DNA of 64,000 nt from Devosia oryziradicis (GCF_016698645.1 NZ_CP068047.1:2515001-2579000), one strand, 5' to 3'; shown: positions 16,981 to 27,022, counted from the stretch's first letter. Notes: generated from the letters alone by a model not told the origin. A program made the numbers and translations.

Positions 16981-19371
16981 GTGTCAGGTTCTTTCTTCAG
17001 CCGCCTGTGGGCGCGCTTTGCGTATGATCGATCCATCGGCTTTGGCCTCGAATATATCGGCCTGACCACGCTGCGATATCCGCGCGCCGTCGCCCTTGCC
17101 GTGCTCGCCTTTTCCATCCTCTGCTTCACCCAGGTGCCTCGGGCCAATGTCGATGGCGACCTGTTGCGGGTCTACGCCCATTCCGGCCAGTATTACGACG
17201 CCTACGAGCATCTGTCGGAAACGTTCGGCACGTTCGAGAACGATGTCTATGTGCTGGTCAACTCGCCGCGGCTGACCGAGCCGGAAACGCTTGAGCGGGT
17301 CCGCGAGCTGGCCTTCGACCTCGAGCTCAACGAGTTTGCGGTGGGCACCATGTCGCCCTTCACGCTGCGCAAGCCGGATGGATTGGGTGGCTCCGTGCCG
17401 GCCGTTCCTGAAGGCATGGACGATTTCGGCGAGGTCGCGGTTGCACTCAGCGACCTGCAGCAGAACGACCCCATGATGCGCAACCTGATCACGCCCGATC
17501 TGAGCGGCGTGGTGCTCATCATGTTCCCCAACCAGGAACTGACTCGCGGTGACGGCACCAAGCGGATGATCGCCTCGCTGCGCGAGACCATCGCGCCCTA
17601 CCAGGACGAAAATATCTCCATCGAGCTGACCGGACCGCCGATCTGGACCTCGGAAATGCTCAACGCGGCGGTCGACGATCAGGTCAAGTTCACGGTCTGG
17701 GGCTTTGGCCTTGGGGCCATCATTGCGCTGCTGGCGCTGCGTTCGCTGCCCGGCGCGCTGCTGGTGGCGGCCACGCCATTCCTCGCCGTCATGTGGACGA
17801 TGGGCGTCGTGCTGTTCTTTTTCGGCTCGTTCTCGTTCCTCACCATCATCGTCACCACGCTGGTGCTGGTGATCAGCTTTGCCGAGTCGATGTTCTTCGT
17901 CTTCAACTGGCTGGCTTACTGGCGCGATGGTATGGAGCCCAACAAGGCGGTCGATGCCACGGTCAAACTGGTCGGTCCCGCTGCCGCGCTGACCATGCTG
18001 ACGACCTTTGTGAGCTTCGCCTCGCTGGCGCTGACTCCGGGCCAGGGCATCCGAGAATTTTCCATTGCCGGCGCCATCGGCACGCTCCTTCTTTTCGTCT
18101 GCCTGATGACCTTCCTGCCGCTGATGCTCAAGGCGGCTGTTCGCCTGGGTTTCAAGGCGCCCAAGCGAAGCAGCCTGGTGCTGACGGCTCCCCTGCCCCT
18201 GAGCTGGTTCATCGCCAGCCGCTTCGGGCGGCAACTGTCGATCCTGGCGATCGTGGTCACCGTGCTGTTGCTCATCCCCTATGGTTTGATCCGGCCGCAT
18301 TTCTCGTTCGAGGATTTCGTCGCCAAGGATTCAACCGCGCTCACCGCGGCCGAAGAGATCGACAGCGGCGTGGGCGGAGTGGCGCCGCTCTATGTCCGCG
18401 TGCCGCTGCAGGACAATGATCCCAACGTGACACCGCGCGATTTCGAGACCGTTCGAAAGGTGCACGAGATCCTCGAAAGCCACTTGGGCCAGAACAAGGT
18501 CATCTCTGCTGCCAGTATGACCAACTACACCGAGACCGGCTTCACCCGCGAAGAGGTGTTCGAGGCGGTCGGGCCGTTCATGCGCAAGCGCTTCGTGACC
18601 GATGACGGCAGCCAGGCGCTCGTCACCGGCTTCATGCCGACAATCATCGATTCCGAAGCGCTCAAGCAGCTGGTCGAGGACGTGACGGCAGAAATGCGCG
18701 CGGCCGGCATTGACGGCGCCGAGATCGGCGGCTTCCGCATCCTGACCACCTTTGCCACCGACCAGATCGTATCGGGCCTGCAGCTCGATCTGACGCTCTC
18801 GGTGCTGGTCAACCTGGGGCTGATCGGCTTTGCCTTCCAGTCCTTCCGGGTGGCACTGGCCTCGGCCATCCCCAACCTGTTCCCGGTGCTGGGCACCGAG
18901 GCCTGGCTCTATTTCACCGGCCAGGGACTGCAACTGACGACGGTCATTGCTCTAACCATCGCCTTCGGTATTGCGGTGGACGATACCGTGCACTTCCTGT
19001 CGCACTACCTGCATTCGCGCCGCGAGGAAAAACGGCCACATCTGGAAGCGGTCAAGCACACGCTTGATCGCATTGGTGGCGCCATCGTCGCCACCACCAT
19101 CATCCTGTGTTCGGGCGTGGTGATCGTTACCTTCTCGGAACTGCCGCAGGTGGCCTTGTTCGGCACGCTGTTCGTCTCGACCCTCGCCTTCGCGGTCATC
19201 GGCGACCTGTTTATCCTGCCGGCTCTGCTGGCGGCCGGGGGCAAGTTCTTCCATCCCCTGGGCAAGATCAGGGTACGGACGGCGGATCATGACGCGACCC
19301 CCGACGATCCCACCGGCGATACAGTCACCGGCGACGGTGGCACGGAGGGCGGACAGCCCCATTCTGGTTAG
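16981..19371 (+). CDS. MMPL/RND-family transporter
   Basis: 796 residues with two repeats of a large extracytoplasmic loop and a bundle of helices, the MMPL/HpnN-like RND layout. An N-terminal helix at about residues 40-57 is followed by the loop, then helices beginning KFTVWGFGLGAIIALLALR; the second half repeats this with LTLSVLVNLGLIGFAFQSF and the conserved AFGIAVDDTVHFLSHY. Such proteins move lipids or hydrophobic compounds towards the outer membrane. The start is non-AUG: GTG 16981 with GCGGAG about 10 nt upstream is preferred over TTG 16951. It stands alone and the substrate is unknown. Confidence 0.85.
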   Translation: MSGSFFSRLWARFAYDRSIGFGLEYIGLTTLRYPRAVALAVLAFSILCFTQVPRANVDGDLLRVYAHSGQYYDAYEHLSETFGTFENDVYVLVNSPRLTEPETLERVRELAFDLELNEFAVGTMSPFTLRKPDGLGGSVPAVPEGMDDFGEVAVALSDLQQNDPMMRNLITPDLSGVVLIMFPNQELTRGDGTKRMIASLRETIAPYQDENISIELTGPPIWTSEMLNAAVDDQVKFTVWGFGLGAIIALLALRSLPGALLVAATPFLAVMWTMGVVLFFFGSFSFLTIIVTTLVLVISFAESMFFVFNWLAYWRDGMEPNKAVDATVKLVGPAAALTMLTTFVSFASLALTPGQGIREFSIAGAIGTLLLFVCLMTFLPLMLKAAVRLGFKAPKRSSLVLTAPLPLSWFIASRFGRQLSILAIVVTVLLLIPYGLIRPHFSFEDFVAKDSTALTAAEEIDSGVGGVAPLYVRVPLQDNDPNVTPRDFETVRKVHEILESHLGQNKVISAASMTNYTETGFTREEVFEAVGPFMRKRFVTDDGSQALVTGFMPTIIDSEALKQLVEDVTAEMRAAGIDGAEIGGFRILTTFATDQIVSGLQLDLTLSVLVNLGLIGFAFQSFRVALASAIPNLFPVLGTEAWLYFTGQGLQLTTVIALTIAFGIAVDDTVHFLSHYLHSRREEKRPHLEAVKHTLDRIGGAIVATTIILCSGVVIVTFSELPQVALFGTLFVSTLAFAVIGDLFILPALLAAGGKFFHPLGKIRVRTADHDATPDDPTGDTVTGDGGTEGGQPHSG

Positions 19372-19584
19372 GTCGGGCGCTTGCGGGCTCGAGCGGCGCC
19401 CGCTTACATAATGCCTGTGTTGATTCTGCCGCACTGCCCCCGCAAACCGGGGTTTCCAGGCGGTCAACTTGTCGAGAAGCTGGACGGCAATCATGCCGAT
19501 CTTGATATGGGTTAGATGGAATCTGCGTGGGCGCATGATGACAAAATCTGCCAGCGGCATGATTTCAGTGGAGGTTTATTGCAG

Positions 19585-20106
19585 ATGACCAAATTCGGAC
19601 CCCTGTCGCGTGCTGTTGCCCTGGCAGGCTTGCTGGCCGCCGCCGGTACGGCGCCCGCGCTCGCGGCACCGGCCGATGTGGCCCTTTTGAAGTCCTATAT
19701 CGGGGACTGGCGTGGTCGCGGCGTGCTGATCGGCGCCAATACCGAAACCGTGGTCTGCCGCATGTCGCTGACCCAGGGGAACCAGGACAAGGTCAACTAT
19801 AGCGGTCGCTGCAGCCTCGCTGGCACCCAGCTTTCGGTCGCGGGCACGATGGCCTATGTCGAAGCGAACCGCCGCTTTGAAGCCGCCATGAGCTCCAACG
19901 CGACCTTTACCGGCGTGGCCGTTGGCCAGAAGCGCGGCGGCGGTCTGGTGTTCAACCTGCGCGAGCGCGACAAGGACGAAGAAGGCAAGGATCTCAACAT
20001 CACCGCCCAGATCAGTCTCCAGGGCGACTCGATCCAGGTCGTCTTCGAGGTGGTGTATGTTGAGAGCGGCGACAGCCTGCGCGCCGAGGTCCCGTTCTCG
20101 CGCTAA
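19585..20106 (+). CDS. Exported protein of unknown function
   Basis: 173 residues with a signal peptide (MTKFGPLSRAVALAGLLAAA through to the ALAAP cleavage region). The mature part begins ADVALLKSYIGDWRGRGVL and is predicted mostly beta, with two cysteines (VVCRMS, GRCSLAG) that may pair. The GDWRGRG opening recalls small lipocalin-like or DUF1579-like domains, but I do not claim a family. ATG 19585 has GGAGG about 10 nt upstream; an in-frame TTG at 19579 is possible. The 213 bp before it hold no other gene, only short GC-rich hairpins. Confidence 0.75.
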   Translation: MTKFGPLSRAVALAGLLAAAGTAPALAAPADVALLKSYIGDWRGRGVLIGANTETVVCRMSLTQGNQDKVNYSGRCSLAGTQLSVAGTMAYVEANRRFEAAMSSNATFTGVAVGQKRGGGLVFNLRERDKDEEGKDLNITAQISLQGDSIQVVFEVVYVESGDSLRAEVPFSR

Positions 20107-20207
20107 GCCGCCCGTCGACCCAATCTGTTTTAATCTCAGTGGCTTGAGACTGAAGAAGTCTTAACCATGTGGGCGCTACCGTTCCTGCACCATTCAGGAG
20201 CGCCCTC

Positions 20208-21533
20208 TTGCGCAGTCTAGCCGTCGCCAACGCCCCCACCCCCGCTGCCGAAGCGTCAAAGGATTTGGCAGTGGGCCAGCGCCTGCAGCGTCTGTGCGAT
20301 CTGCTTGGCGTCGCCGGGGCGAGGCTGAGCAACATTTCTGCCGATGGCCTGACGGCCATTGCCGTGGCTGGTGACCAGACGCCTGTGCCGGCGCTGGAGG
20401 CCCGCGCCCGGGCAGCGGCGCAGCCTTTGGTCATCGCCGATACGGACCAGCCGCCGATGCGCTTCTACGCCGGCATGGTGATGCCCGGCGAGGCTGACCA
20501 TCCAAGCCAGTTGCTGAGCCTGTTCGATCCGCGGCCGCGCAGCCAGATGATGGCGACCACCATCGCCGCGGTGGCCGGCGAAGCGCTGGCCATGGCTGCC
20601 ATCGCGCGACAGCGGCGTGTGATCGAAGCGCAGAACAAGACCATCGCTGATTTCACCGCCCTCGAGGAGCAGCGACGCACCCTGTTCGACCGGGCGTCTG
20701 CAACGGCCCGCATCGGCATCTGGCAGTGCAATCTCAGCGACGACAGCCTGCTCTGGACCAATGGCGTTTACGACCTGTTCGAAATCCCGCGAAACACACC
20801 GGTGACTCGCGAACTGGCGTTGGCCTGCTACCCTGAGCTGTCGCGCCAGCGCATGGAGGCGGCGCGTGCCCATGCCATCGCCAATTGCAGCGATTTCGCG
20901 CTCGACCTCGAGATCATCACGGTCAAGGGCAATCGCCGGTGGATGCGCCTGACGGGGGCGGTGGAAAGCCGCGACGGGGTGGCCCATCGCGTCTTCGGCA
21001 TGAAGCAGGACATTACCGAGGAAAAGCTGCTGGCCGATCGCACCCGCTACCTGGCCGAGTTCGACGTGATGACGGGCCTCGCCAACCGGAGCCAGTTCCA
21101 GGCGCGCCTGGCAGAGCTGGACAGTGGCAGCGCCCAGTTTGGCGCCTTGCTGCTGGTGGACCTCGACGGCTTCAAGCAGATCAACGATACCCATGGCCAC
21201 GCCGTTGGCGACGACTGTCTGCGGGAGACCGCACGGCGCCTGGTCGAATGCTGCATCGGCGCCGCGCTGGTGGCCCGCATTGGTGGCGATGAGTTTGCCG
21301 TTTTGCTCAAGGCCGATCTCCCCCGCCAGGATGGCCTAGCGCTGGCCCAGGGCATCGTGGACACGATGCGCCGCCCGGCGCTGGCGCAAGGTCGAACGCT
21401 CCGCATCAGTGCGTCCGTGGGCGTGGCGCAATATGGCGGCGGCTCGGCCGAGGAACTGTTCCACCAGGCCGATACCGCGCTCTATGCCGCCAAGGCGGCC
21501 GGTCGGGACACCAGCCGCAGCTTCGCCGCCTGA
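20208..21533 (+). CDS. GAF-PAS-GGDEF diguanylate cyclase
   Basis: 441 residues, no membrane helix. A GAF-like domain (about 20-140), a PAS domain (about 160-285, starting near RIGIWQCNLSDD and ending VFGMKQDITEEK) and a C-terminal GGDEF domain (about 290-441) with DVMTGLANRSQF, VDLDGFKQINDTHGH and an intact RIGGDEFAVLL. It should make cyclic di-GMP. No RxxD inhibitory site is visible before GGDEF, so product inhibition may be lacking. The start is probably TTG 20208, which has AGGAG 7 nt upstream, rather than GTG 20169, which has none. Confidence 0.92.
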   Translation: MRSLAVANAPTPAAEASKDLAVGQRLQRLCDLLGVAGARLSNISADGLTAIAVAGDQTPVPALEARARAAAQPLVIADTDQPPMRFYAGMVMPGEADHPSQLLSLFDPRPRSQMMATTIAAVAGEALAMAAIARQRRVIEAQNKTIADFTALEEQRRTLFDRASATARIGIWQCNLSDDSLLWTNGVYDLFEIPRNTPVTRELALACYPELSRQRMEAARAHAIANCSDFALDLEIITVKGNRRWMRLTGAVESRDGVAHRVFGMKQDITEEKLLADRTRYLAEFDVMTGLANRSQFQARLAELDSGSAQFGALLLVDLDGFKQINDTHGHAVGDDCLRETARRLVECCIGAALVARIGGDEFAVLLKADLPRQDGLALAQGIVDTMRRPALAQGRTLRISASVGVAQYGGGSAEELFHQADTALYAAKAAGRDTSRSFAA

Positions 21534-21589
21534 GCTCAGGCGGTGGTGGCCGTCTCGTCCTCGCTCTTGGGCCGTTAGGGTATGATTCT

Positions 21590-21622
21590 GTGATCTGGCG
21601 CAGGTTCGCCGCGCCGGATCAC
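21590..21622 (-). terminator. Stem-loop downstream of ssb
   Basis: A 12-bp stem with one mismatch, GTGATCTGGCGC/GCGCCGGATCAC, with a 9-nt loop, 18 bp beyond the ssb stop and between convergent genes. There is no T-tract, so the terminator role is inferred from position. Confidence 0.45.
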
Positions 21623-21639
21623 TTCATCGAGCTTTGCGC

Positions 21640-22164
21640 TCAGAACGGGATATCGTCGTCCATGCCGCCGGGCTCGAAGGCCGGCGCATTGGCCCGCGGT
21701 CGCTGCCCGCCGCCACCGTTGTCACGTGGGCCACGGAAACCGCCACCATTGTCGACACCGCGGAAGCCGCCATCGCTGTTGCCATAGCCGCCGCCTGCAC
21801 TGTCGCCGTCGCCACGACCATCGAGCAGCGTCAGGTTCGAGTTGAAGCCCTGGAGCACCACTTCGGTGGAATACTTGTCCTGGCCCGACTGGTCCTGCCA
21901 CTTGCGTGTCTGCAGCTGGCCCTCGAGATAGACCTTGCTGCCCTTGCGCAGGTAGCTCTCCGCCACGCGCGCCAGGCCTTCCGAGAAGATCACCACGCGA
22001 TGCCACTCGGTTTTTTCGCGGCGCTCGCCGGTATTCTTGTCTTTCCAGTTCTCCGACGTGGCGACGCTGAGGTTCACCACCTTGCCGCCGCTGGGGAGAT
22101 TGCGCACCTCGGGATCGGCGCCGAGATTGCCGACCAGGATGACCTTGTTCACGCTGCCTGCCAT
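21640..22164 (-). CDS. ssb: Single-stranded DNA-binding protein
   Basis: 174 residues. OB-fold in the first 110: [20 protein letters not shown], then [19 protein letters not shown] and [16 protein letters not shown] glycine-rich linker follows (about 118-160) and the acidic tip MDDDIPF, which recruits repair and replication partners. In many alphaproteobacteria ssb is divergent from uvrA and SOS-controlled; here a LysE-type gene separates them, and an SOS box lies 216 bp upstream of the ssb start. Confidence 0.97.
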   Translation of the reverse strand: MAGSVNKVILVGNLGADPEVRNLPSGGKVVNLSVATSENWKDKNTGERREKTEWHRVVIFSEGLARVAESYLRKGSKVYLEGQLQTRKWQDQSGQDKYSTEVVLQGFNSNLTLLDGRGDGDSAGGGYGNSDGGFRGVDNGGGFRGPRDNGGGGQRPRANAPAFEPGGMDDDIPF

Positions 22165-22379
22165 GGCGAATTCCTTCTTTCAATTCAGTCCCGGTCTGCT
22201 TGGTCGCGGGACGCTTACTTACATTGCGCAAGACCCCTGCCCGCCCACAGCGCGGCGCATCTGTCTGGCCTTGTCGAGATGGCCGTCATCCTAGCGCGTC
22301 CCGGTGCTCGTTGCGCGCTGGATCAGCATGTTTTGAACACCTAAGACGCCTACGGCTCCAGCTGACACGAGCAGTGTAT

Positions 22380-22394
22380 GTTCTTGTTATGTTC
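22380..22394. promoter_or_regulatory. LexA (SOS) box, GTTC-N7-GTTC, between ssb and the LysE-type gene
   Basis: Exact match to the alphaproteobacterial LexA direct-repeat consensus: GTTC TTGTTAT GTTC. It lies 216 bp before the ssb start and 90 bp before the divergent LysE-type start, so it could control either or both. The rest of the 319-bp region (22165-22483) holds no gene. Confidence 0.75.
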
Positions 22395-22483
22395 TACGTC
22401 AAGCCCCGGAAATGCGTGGGCTGCTGACACGGTTTGTCAGCAGGGGTGGCCGAGAGCATCGCCTCGCGCGGGGGACGATACCG

Positions 22484-23128
22484 ATGGACTATGCCCAGGC
22501 TCTCTGGATTTATCTCATCCTGCTCTTTGGCATAATTGTCGTGCCGGGCATGGACATGTTCTTCGTTTTGACCAACGCGCTAACCCGCGGCCGTCGCGCC
22601 GGGCTCAGCGCTGTGGCAGGCATCATGCTGGGCGGCGCTGTTCATACCTTGTTCGGCGCGGTCGCAGTCGGCCTGATGACGCAGCTGCCTGGCATGATCT
22701 TCCAGGCGATGATCGTGGTCGGGGCGGCCTATATGGCGTGGATCGGCTATACCCTTCTGCGCAGTTCCATCACGGTGGACAATATCGGCGGCGCGTCCAC
22801 GCGCTCCGACTGGGTCGCCTTCCGCCAGGGGCTGGTCACATGCCTGCTCAATCCCAAGGCCTACCTCTTCGTGCTGGCGGTGTTCCCGCAATTCATGCGA
22901 CCCGAATTCGGTCAGATCTGGTCGCAGGCATTGGTCATGGGACTGATGACCGTCGGGATGCAATTCCTTGTCTATGGTGCGCTGGCCCTGGCGGCCGGAC
23001 GGGGCCGTGATGCCCTGGTAGGCCACCCCCAGGTCACCATCTGGATCGGGCGCGGCGCTGGCGCATTGTTCGTCGTGGTGGCGTTGTTCACCGCATGGCA
23101 TGGACTGACGCAGCATGCGGGCCCTTGA
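22484..23128 (+). CDS. LysE-family exporter
   Basis: 214 residues, six predicted helices, beginning MDYAQALWIYLILLFGIIVV, with the family motif VVPGMDMFFVLTNALTRGRR and NPKAYLFVLAVFPQF. ATG 22484 is chosen because it opens helix 1; the 24 codons of frame upstream are hydrophilic and arginine-rich. It lies between ssb and uvrA with an SOS box on each side, so it may have inserted into the SOS-controlled ssb/uvrA region and come under LexA control. Substrate unknown. Confidence 0.9.
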   Translation: MDYAQALWIYLILLFGIIVVPGMDMFFVLTNALTRGRRAGLSAVAGIMLGGAVHTLFGAVAVGLMTQLPGMIFQAMIVVGAAYMAWIGYTLLRSSITVDNIGGASTRSDWVAFRQGLVTCLLNPKAYLFVLAVFPQFMRPEFGQIWSQALVMGLMTVGMQFLVYGALALAAGRGRDALVGHPQVTIWIGRGAGALFVVVALFTAWHGLTQHAGP

Positions 23129-23141
23129 CCGAATCTGGATT

Positions 23142-23156
23142 GTTCCGCTTATGTTC
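23142..23156. promoter_or_regulatory. LexA (SOS) box upstream of uvrA
   Basis: GTTC CGCTTAT GTTC, exact GTTC-N7-GTTC spacing, 189 bp before the uvrA start and just after the LysE-type gene ends. Four of its seven spacer bases match those of the box at 22380. The remaining 23157-23344 is presumably a long uvrA leader; I see no gene there. Confidence 0.8.
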
Positions 23157-23344
23157 CAGTTGACGAATGGTGCTTTGGCAAGTGGTCCGGGACACGCTAA
23201 GGTGACCTCACAGACGGGCCGCCATGCGGATGGACCGCTTGCGAGACGGGCCAGCCAAGCCTATCTGAATGGCTCCCCTGCTCCGATACTCCAACCCGAC
23301 TTTGCCGCCGCGCCGCTTTTGCGTGCCCCCAGCCATGGACTGAT

Positions 23345-26242
23345 ATGATGACGCCAAAGCCCAGCCAGAACCGTGAGATCATTGTGCGCGGCGCCCGCGA
23401 ACACAATCTCAAGGGCATCGATCTCAAGCTGCCGCGCGACAGCCTCATCGTCATGACGGGCCTGTCGGGTTCGGGCAAGTCCTCCCTAGCCTTCGATACC
23501 ATCTATGCCGAAGGCCAGCGCCGCTATGTGGAGTCCCTGTCCGCCTATGCCCGCCAGTTTCTCGAAATGATGCAGAAGCCCGACGTCGAGCATATCGAGG
23601 GCCTCAGCCCCGCCATCTCCATTGAGCAGAAGACCACGTCGCGTAACCCGCGCTCTACGGTTGGCACCGTCACCGAGATCTACGATTACCTTCGCCTGCT
23701 CTTCGCGCGCGTCGGCGTGCCCTATTCGCCGGCCACGGGCCTGCCCATCGAGAGCCAGACCGTCAGCCAGATGGTCGACAAGGTGCTGGAAATGCCCGAA
23801 GGCACCCGGCTCTTCCTGCTGGCGCCGATCGCCCGCGGGCGCAAGGGCGAGTTTAAGAAGGAACTGGCCGACCTGATGCGCAAGGGCTTCCAGCGCGTCA
23901 AGATCGATGGCGAGTATCACGAGATCGAGGATGCCCCAGCGCTCGACAAGAAGTTCAAGCACGATATCGAAGTAGTGGTAGACCGCGTCGTGGTCGGGCC
24001 GGACATTTCCGGGCGCCTCGCCGAAAGCTTCGAGACGGCACTGAAGCTGGCCGAGGGCATTGCCCTGGTCGAGTTTGCCGACGAGAAGAACGAGGACAGC
24101 ACGCCGCGCCAGGTCACCTTCTCGGAAAAGTTCGCCTGCCCGGTCTCCGGCTTCACCATTGCCGAGATCGAGCCGCGGCTGTTCTCGTTCAACAATCCGT
24201 TCGGCGCCTGTCCGGTCTGCGATGGCCTGGGCACCGAGCAGAAGATCGACCCCGACCAGATCGTGCCCGATACGTCGCTGTCGATCCGCGATGGTGCCAT
24301 CCTGCCCTGGTCCAAGACGTCGGCGCCCTATTATCTGCAGACCCTGCAGGCGGTGCTCAAGCACCATGGCGCCTCGACCGGCACGGCCTGGTTCGACTTA
24401 TCCGAAGAGGTGCAGAATGCCGTGCTCTATGGCACGGGCAAGACGCCGATCAACTTCGTCTATGACGATGGCCTGCGCCAGTACAAGACGACCAAGCCCT
24501 TCGAGGGCGTCATCGGCAACCTTGAGCGCCGCTACAAGGAAACCGAGAGCGCCGGCATGCGCGAAGAGATCGAAAAATACATGTCGGCCAAGCCCTGCAT
24601 TGCCTGCGGCGGCTATCGTCTCAAGCCGGAATCGCTGGCCGTAAAGATCGATGGCCTGCATGTCGGCCAGGTCACTGAGAAGTCGATCCGTGCGGCGCAG
24701 GAATGGTTCGAGGCGCTGCCCGCCAAGTTCACGCCCAACCAGGCCCTGATCGGCGAGCGCATCCTCAAGGAAATCCGGGAACGCCTGAACTTCCTCATCG
24801 ACGTCGGTCTCGACTACCTCACCATGGCGCGCAATTCGGGCACGCTGTCGGGTGGCGAGTCGCAGCGCATCCGCCTCGCCAGCCAGATCGGCTCGGGTCT
24901 CACCGGCGTGCTCTACGTGCTGGACGAGCCCAGCATCGGCCTCCATCAGCGCGATAATGCCCGCCTGCTCGAAACGCTGCAGCGGCTGCGCGACATCGGC
25001 AACACGGTCATCGTCGTCGAGCATGACGAAGACGCCATCATGACCGCCGACTACGTGGTCGATATCGGCCCCGGTGCCGGTGTGCATGGCGGCCATATCG
25101 TCGCCGAGGGCAGCCCGCAGGATGTGCTCAATCACCCTGACTCGCTGACCGGCAAGTACCTGTCGGGTCGCATGGGCATTGCCATGCCGGCCGAGCGCCG
25201 TGAGGGCAAGAAGGGCAAGGTGCTCTCCGTCAAGGGCGCCACCGGCAACAACCTCAAGAACGTCTCGGTCGACGTGCCGTTGGGCCTGTTCGTCGCCATT
25301 ACCGGCGTCTCGGGTGGCGGCAAGTCCACCCTGATGATCGATACCATGTACCAGGCCATCGCCCGCCGTCTGAATGGTGCCCGCGTGGTCCCGGCCCCGC
25401 ATGACTCGCTGACCGGGCTCGAATTCCTCGACAAGGTCATCGATATCGACCAGTCGCCGATCGGCCGCACGCCGCGCTCCAACCCTGCCACCTATACCGG
25501 CGCATTCACGCCCTTGCGCGAATGGTTTGCCGGCCTGCCCGAAGCCAAGACCCGCGGCTATGGCCCGGGCCGGTTCAGCTTCAACGTCAAGGGCGGCCGT
25601 TGCGAGAAATGCGAGGGCGATGGCGTCCTCAAGATCGAGATGCACTTCCTGCCCGACGTCTACGTCACCTGCGACGTCTGCAAGGGCAAGCGCTACAACC
25701 GCGAGACGCTGGAAGTGCAGTTCAAGGGCAAGTCGATCTCCGACGTGCTCGACATGACGATCGATGAAGGCGTCGACTTCTTCTCGGCCGTCCCTGTCAT
25801 CCGCGACAAGTTCGCTACCCTGCAGCGGGTGGGCCTGGGCTATGTGAAGGTCGGCCAGCCGGCCAACACCCTCTCAGGCGGCGAGGCGCAGCGCGTCAAG
25901 CTCTCCAAGGAGCTCTCCAAGCGCGCTACCGGCCGCACGCTCTACATGCTCGACGAACCGACGACGGGCCTCCACTTCCACGATGTGGCGAAGCTGCTCG
26001 AAGTGCTGCACGAGCTGGTTGAAGGCGGCAACACCGTCATCGTCATCGAGCATAACCTCGAAGTCATCAAGACTGCCGACTGGGTCATCGACATGGGCCC
26101 CGAGGGCGGCGATGGCGGCGGCGAAGTGGTCGCCGTGGGCACGCCGGAAGACGTGGCGCAGAACAAGCGCTCCTATACCGGCCAGTTCCTCAAGGAAGTG
26201 ATGGCCCGCCGGCCGCATTTCGCGACGCGGGCCGCGGAGTAG
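23345..26242 (+). CDS. uvrA: Excinuclease ABC subunit A
   Basis: 965 residues. Damage-recognition ATPase of nucleotide excision repair, loading UvrB. Two ABC ATPase modules are visible: Walker [12 protein letters not shown] near residue 40 and [11 protein letters not shown] near 660; signature motifs [13 protein letters not shown] and [14 protein letters not shown]. Cys pairs of the zinc modules are [18 protein letters not shown] and CEKCEGDG with CDVCKGKRY. Two adjacent ATGs at 23345 and 23348 are both possible starts. An SOS box upstream indicates LexA control. Confidence 0.98.
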   Translation: MMTPKPSQNREIIVRGAREHNLKGIDLKLPRDSLIVMTGLSGSGKSSLAFDTIYAEGQRRYVESLSAYARQFLEMMQKPDVEHIEGLSPAISIEQKTTSRNPRSTVGTVTEIYDYLRLLFARVGVPYSPATGLPIESQTVSQMVDKVLEMPEGTRLFLLAPIARGRKGEFKKELADLMRKGFQRVKIDGEYHEIEDAPALDKKFKHDIEVVVDRVVVGPDISGRLAESFETALKLAEGIALVEFADEKNEDSTPRQVTFSEKFACPVSGFTIAEIEPRLFSFNNPFGACPVCDGLGTEQKIDPDQIVPDTSLSIRDGAILPWSKTSAPYYLQTLQAVLKHHGASTGTAWFDLSEEVQNAVLYGTGKTPINFVYDDGLRQYKTTKPFEGVIGNLERRYKETESAGMREEIEKYMSAKPCIACGGYRLKPESLAVKIDGLHVGQVTEKSIRAAQEWFEALPAKFTPNQALIGERILKEIRERLNFLIDVGLDYLTMARNSGTLSGGESQRIRLASQIGSGLTGVLYVLDEPSIGLHQRDNARLLETLQRLRDIGNTVIVVEHDEDAIMTADYVVDIGPGAGVHGGHIVAEGSPQDVLNHPDSLTGKYLSGRMGIAMPAERREGKKGKVLSVKGATGNNLKNVSVDVPLGLFVAITGVSGGGKSTLMIDTMYQAIARRLNGARVVPAPHDSLTGLEFLDKVIDIDQSPIGRTPRSNPATYTGAFTPLREWFAGLPEAKTRGYGPGRFSFNVKGGRCEKCEGDGVLKIEMHFLPDVYVTCDVCKGKRYNRETLEVQFKGKSISDVLDMTIDEGVDFFSAVPVIRDKFATLQRVGLGYVKVGQPANTLSGGEAQRVKLSKELSKRATGRTLYMLDEPTTGLHFHDVAKLLEVLHELVEGGNTVIVIEHNLEVIKTADWVIDMGPEGGDGGGEVVAVGTPEDVAQNKRSYTGQFLKEVMARRPHFATRAAE

Positions 26243-26309
26243 GTAGGGGCGACCTGACATCGCCTCCACTGATCCTTTCGGCTTTGCGCGTGTTCAGTGC
26301 GTGTTGCAC

Positions 26310-26421
26310 ACCCCCTCCCAACCTCCCCATCAAGGGGGAGGTGTCGGCCGGTGGTTGAGGCCGATGTTTGCCCACGAGTGGAGCGAGACCTCCCCCTCTG
26401 ATGGGGGAGGTAGGAGGGGGT
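26310..26421. repeat. Large imperfect inverted repeat after uvrA
   Basis: A left arm of about 33 nt (26310-26342), rich in CCCCTCC and GGGGGAGGT, pairs with a right arm at 26388-26421 reading ACCTCCCCC...GGAGGGGGT, around a 45-nt loop. Each arm can also fold on itself (CCTCCCC...GGGGGAGG). It resembles the REP/MITE-like palindromes scattered between genes in rhizobial genomes. It carries no coding capacity and could act as a terminator for uvrA. Confidence 0.75.
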
Positions 26422-26450
26422 AGGGCCACGGACTCGATCCTCGGACAACG

Positions 26451-26728
26451 AACTTATCCCCGCCTCTAAATCCTCCGGCATACTTCCCCCATCTTCACGG
26501 CAGAGCCGGTCATGACGAGTGATGACCGTGGAGACAGCCAGGGATGGAAGGTCGCTTCCGTTGGGCGGGGGGAATTCGGCAGCTACGCTTGCGACACAGC
26601 GTGCCTGACCCGGACCCGCGAAAATCCTGGCCTGGTGGCGAGGCAAAGGTCTCACTTCCCTTCTACCAATTTCGGGGCCAGAGCCTCGCCACCGCTGCTC
26701 ACTCCGGCGAGAACCGCGATCCAGGCGG
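26451..26728 (-). repeat. Dispersed intergenic repeat, copy A
   Basis: Reverse-complement copy of a mosaic element also found at 59654-60002. Shared blocks in order: a perfect 17-mer CCGCCTGGATCGCGGTT, GAGCAGCGRTGGCGAG, a GGGAYTTTTCGC-like block, CGTCATGACCGG with CTCTGCCGT, then CGGAGGAT and GCGGGGATAA. Spacer lengths differ. An ORF drawn across it on the plus strand has no coding character. Together with the inverted repeat it accounts for most of the 627-bp gap 26243-26869. Confidence 0.75.
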
Positions 26729-26869
26729 GGCCTCCACACGTCCTTTGCGACAAGTTCGTGAAAATGCCATGCACGTCACGCATAATGCAGTTGACGTTTA
26801 CGGCATGGCGCGAGGGCGGAAATCACCCCATCTTGGCGTCGCCATCAAAATTCCACAGGGAGCACGCCG

Positions 26870-27022
26870 ATGTTTGTCCGTGCCGTCTGGCGCATCAAGC
26901 GCCTGGTCGACATCAAGCAGACGTTGCGGGAAATGGACGTTCCCACGACGCGTGATGCCTACCTACTGGGGCTTTCCGGCCCCGACTTCTCCAAGATGAC
27001 GCGGTCGCTGTTCGACCGCTGA
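26870..27022 (+). CDS. Small protein of unknown function (50 aa)
   Basis: A 50-residue gene starting MFVRAVWRIKRLVDIKQTLR and ending SKMTRSLFDR. Support: a Shine-Dalgarno (AGGGAG) 8 nt before the ATG and a strong rho-independent terminator 25 bp after the stop. It has a basic amphipathic N-terminal half and the segment AYLLGLSGPDF. No family recognised. Its size and its place beside a DUF1127 gene suggest a comparable small regulatory or stress protein, which is inference only. Confidence 0.65.
   Translation: MFVRAVWRIKRLVDIKQTLREMDVPTTRDAYLLGLSGPDFSKMTRSLFDR

Noticed and set aside
26512..26999. Two overlapping plus-strand open frames in the gap after uvrA
   Set aside because: They run through the dispersed repeat, have no Shine-Dalgarno or codon bias, and overlap the better-supported 50-aa gene in other frames.
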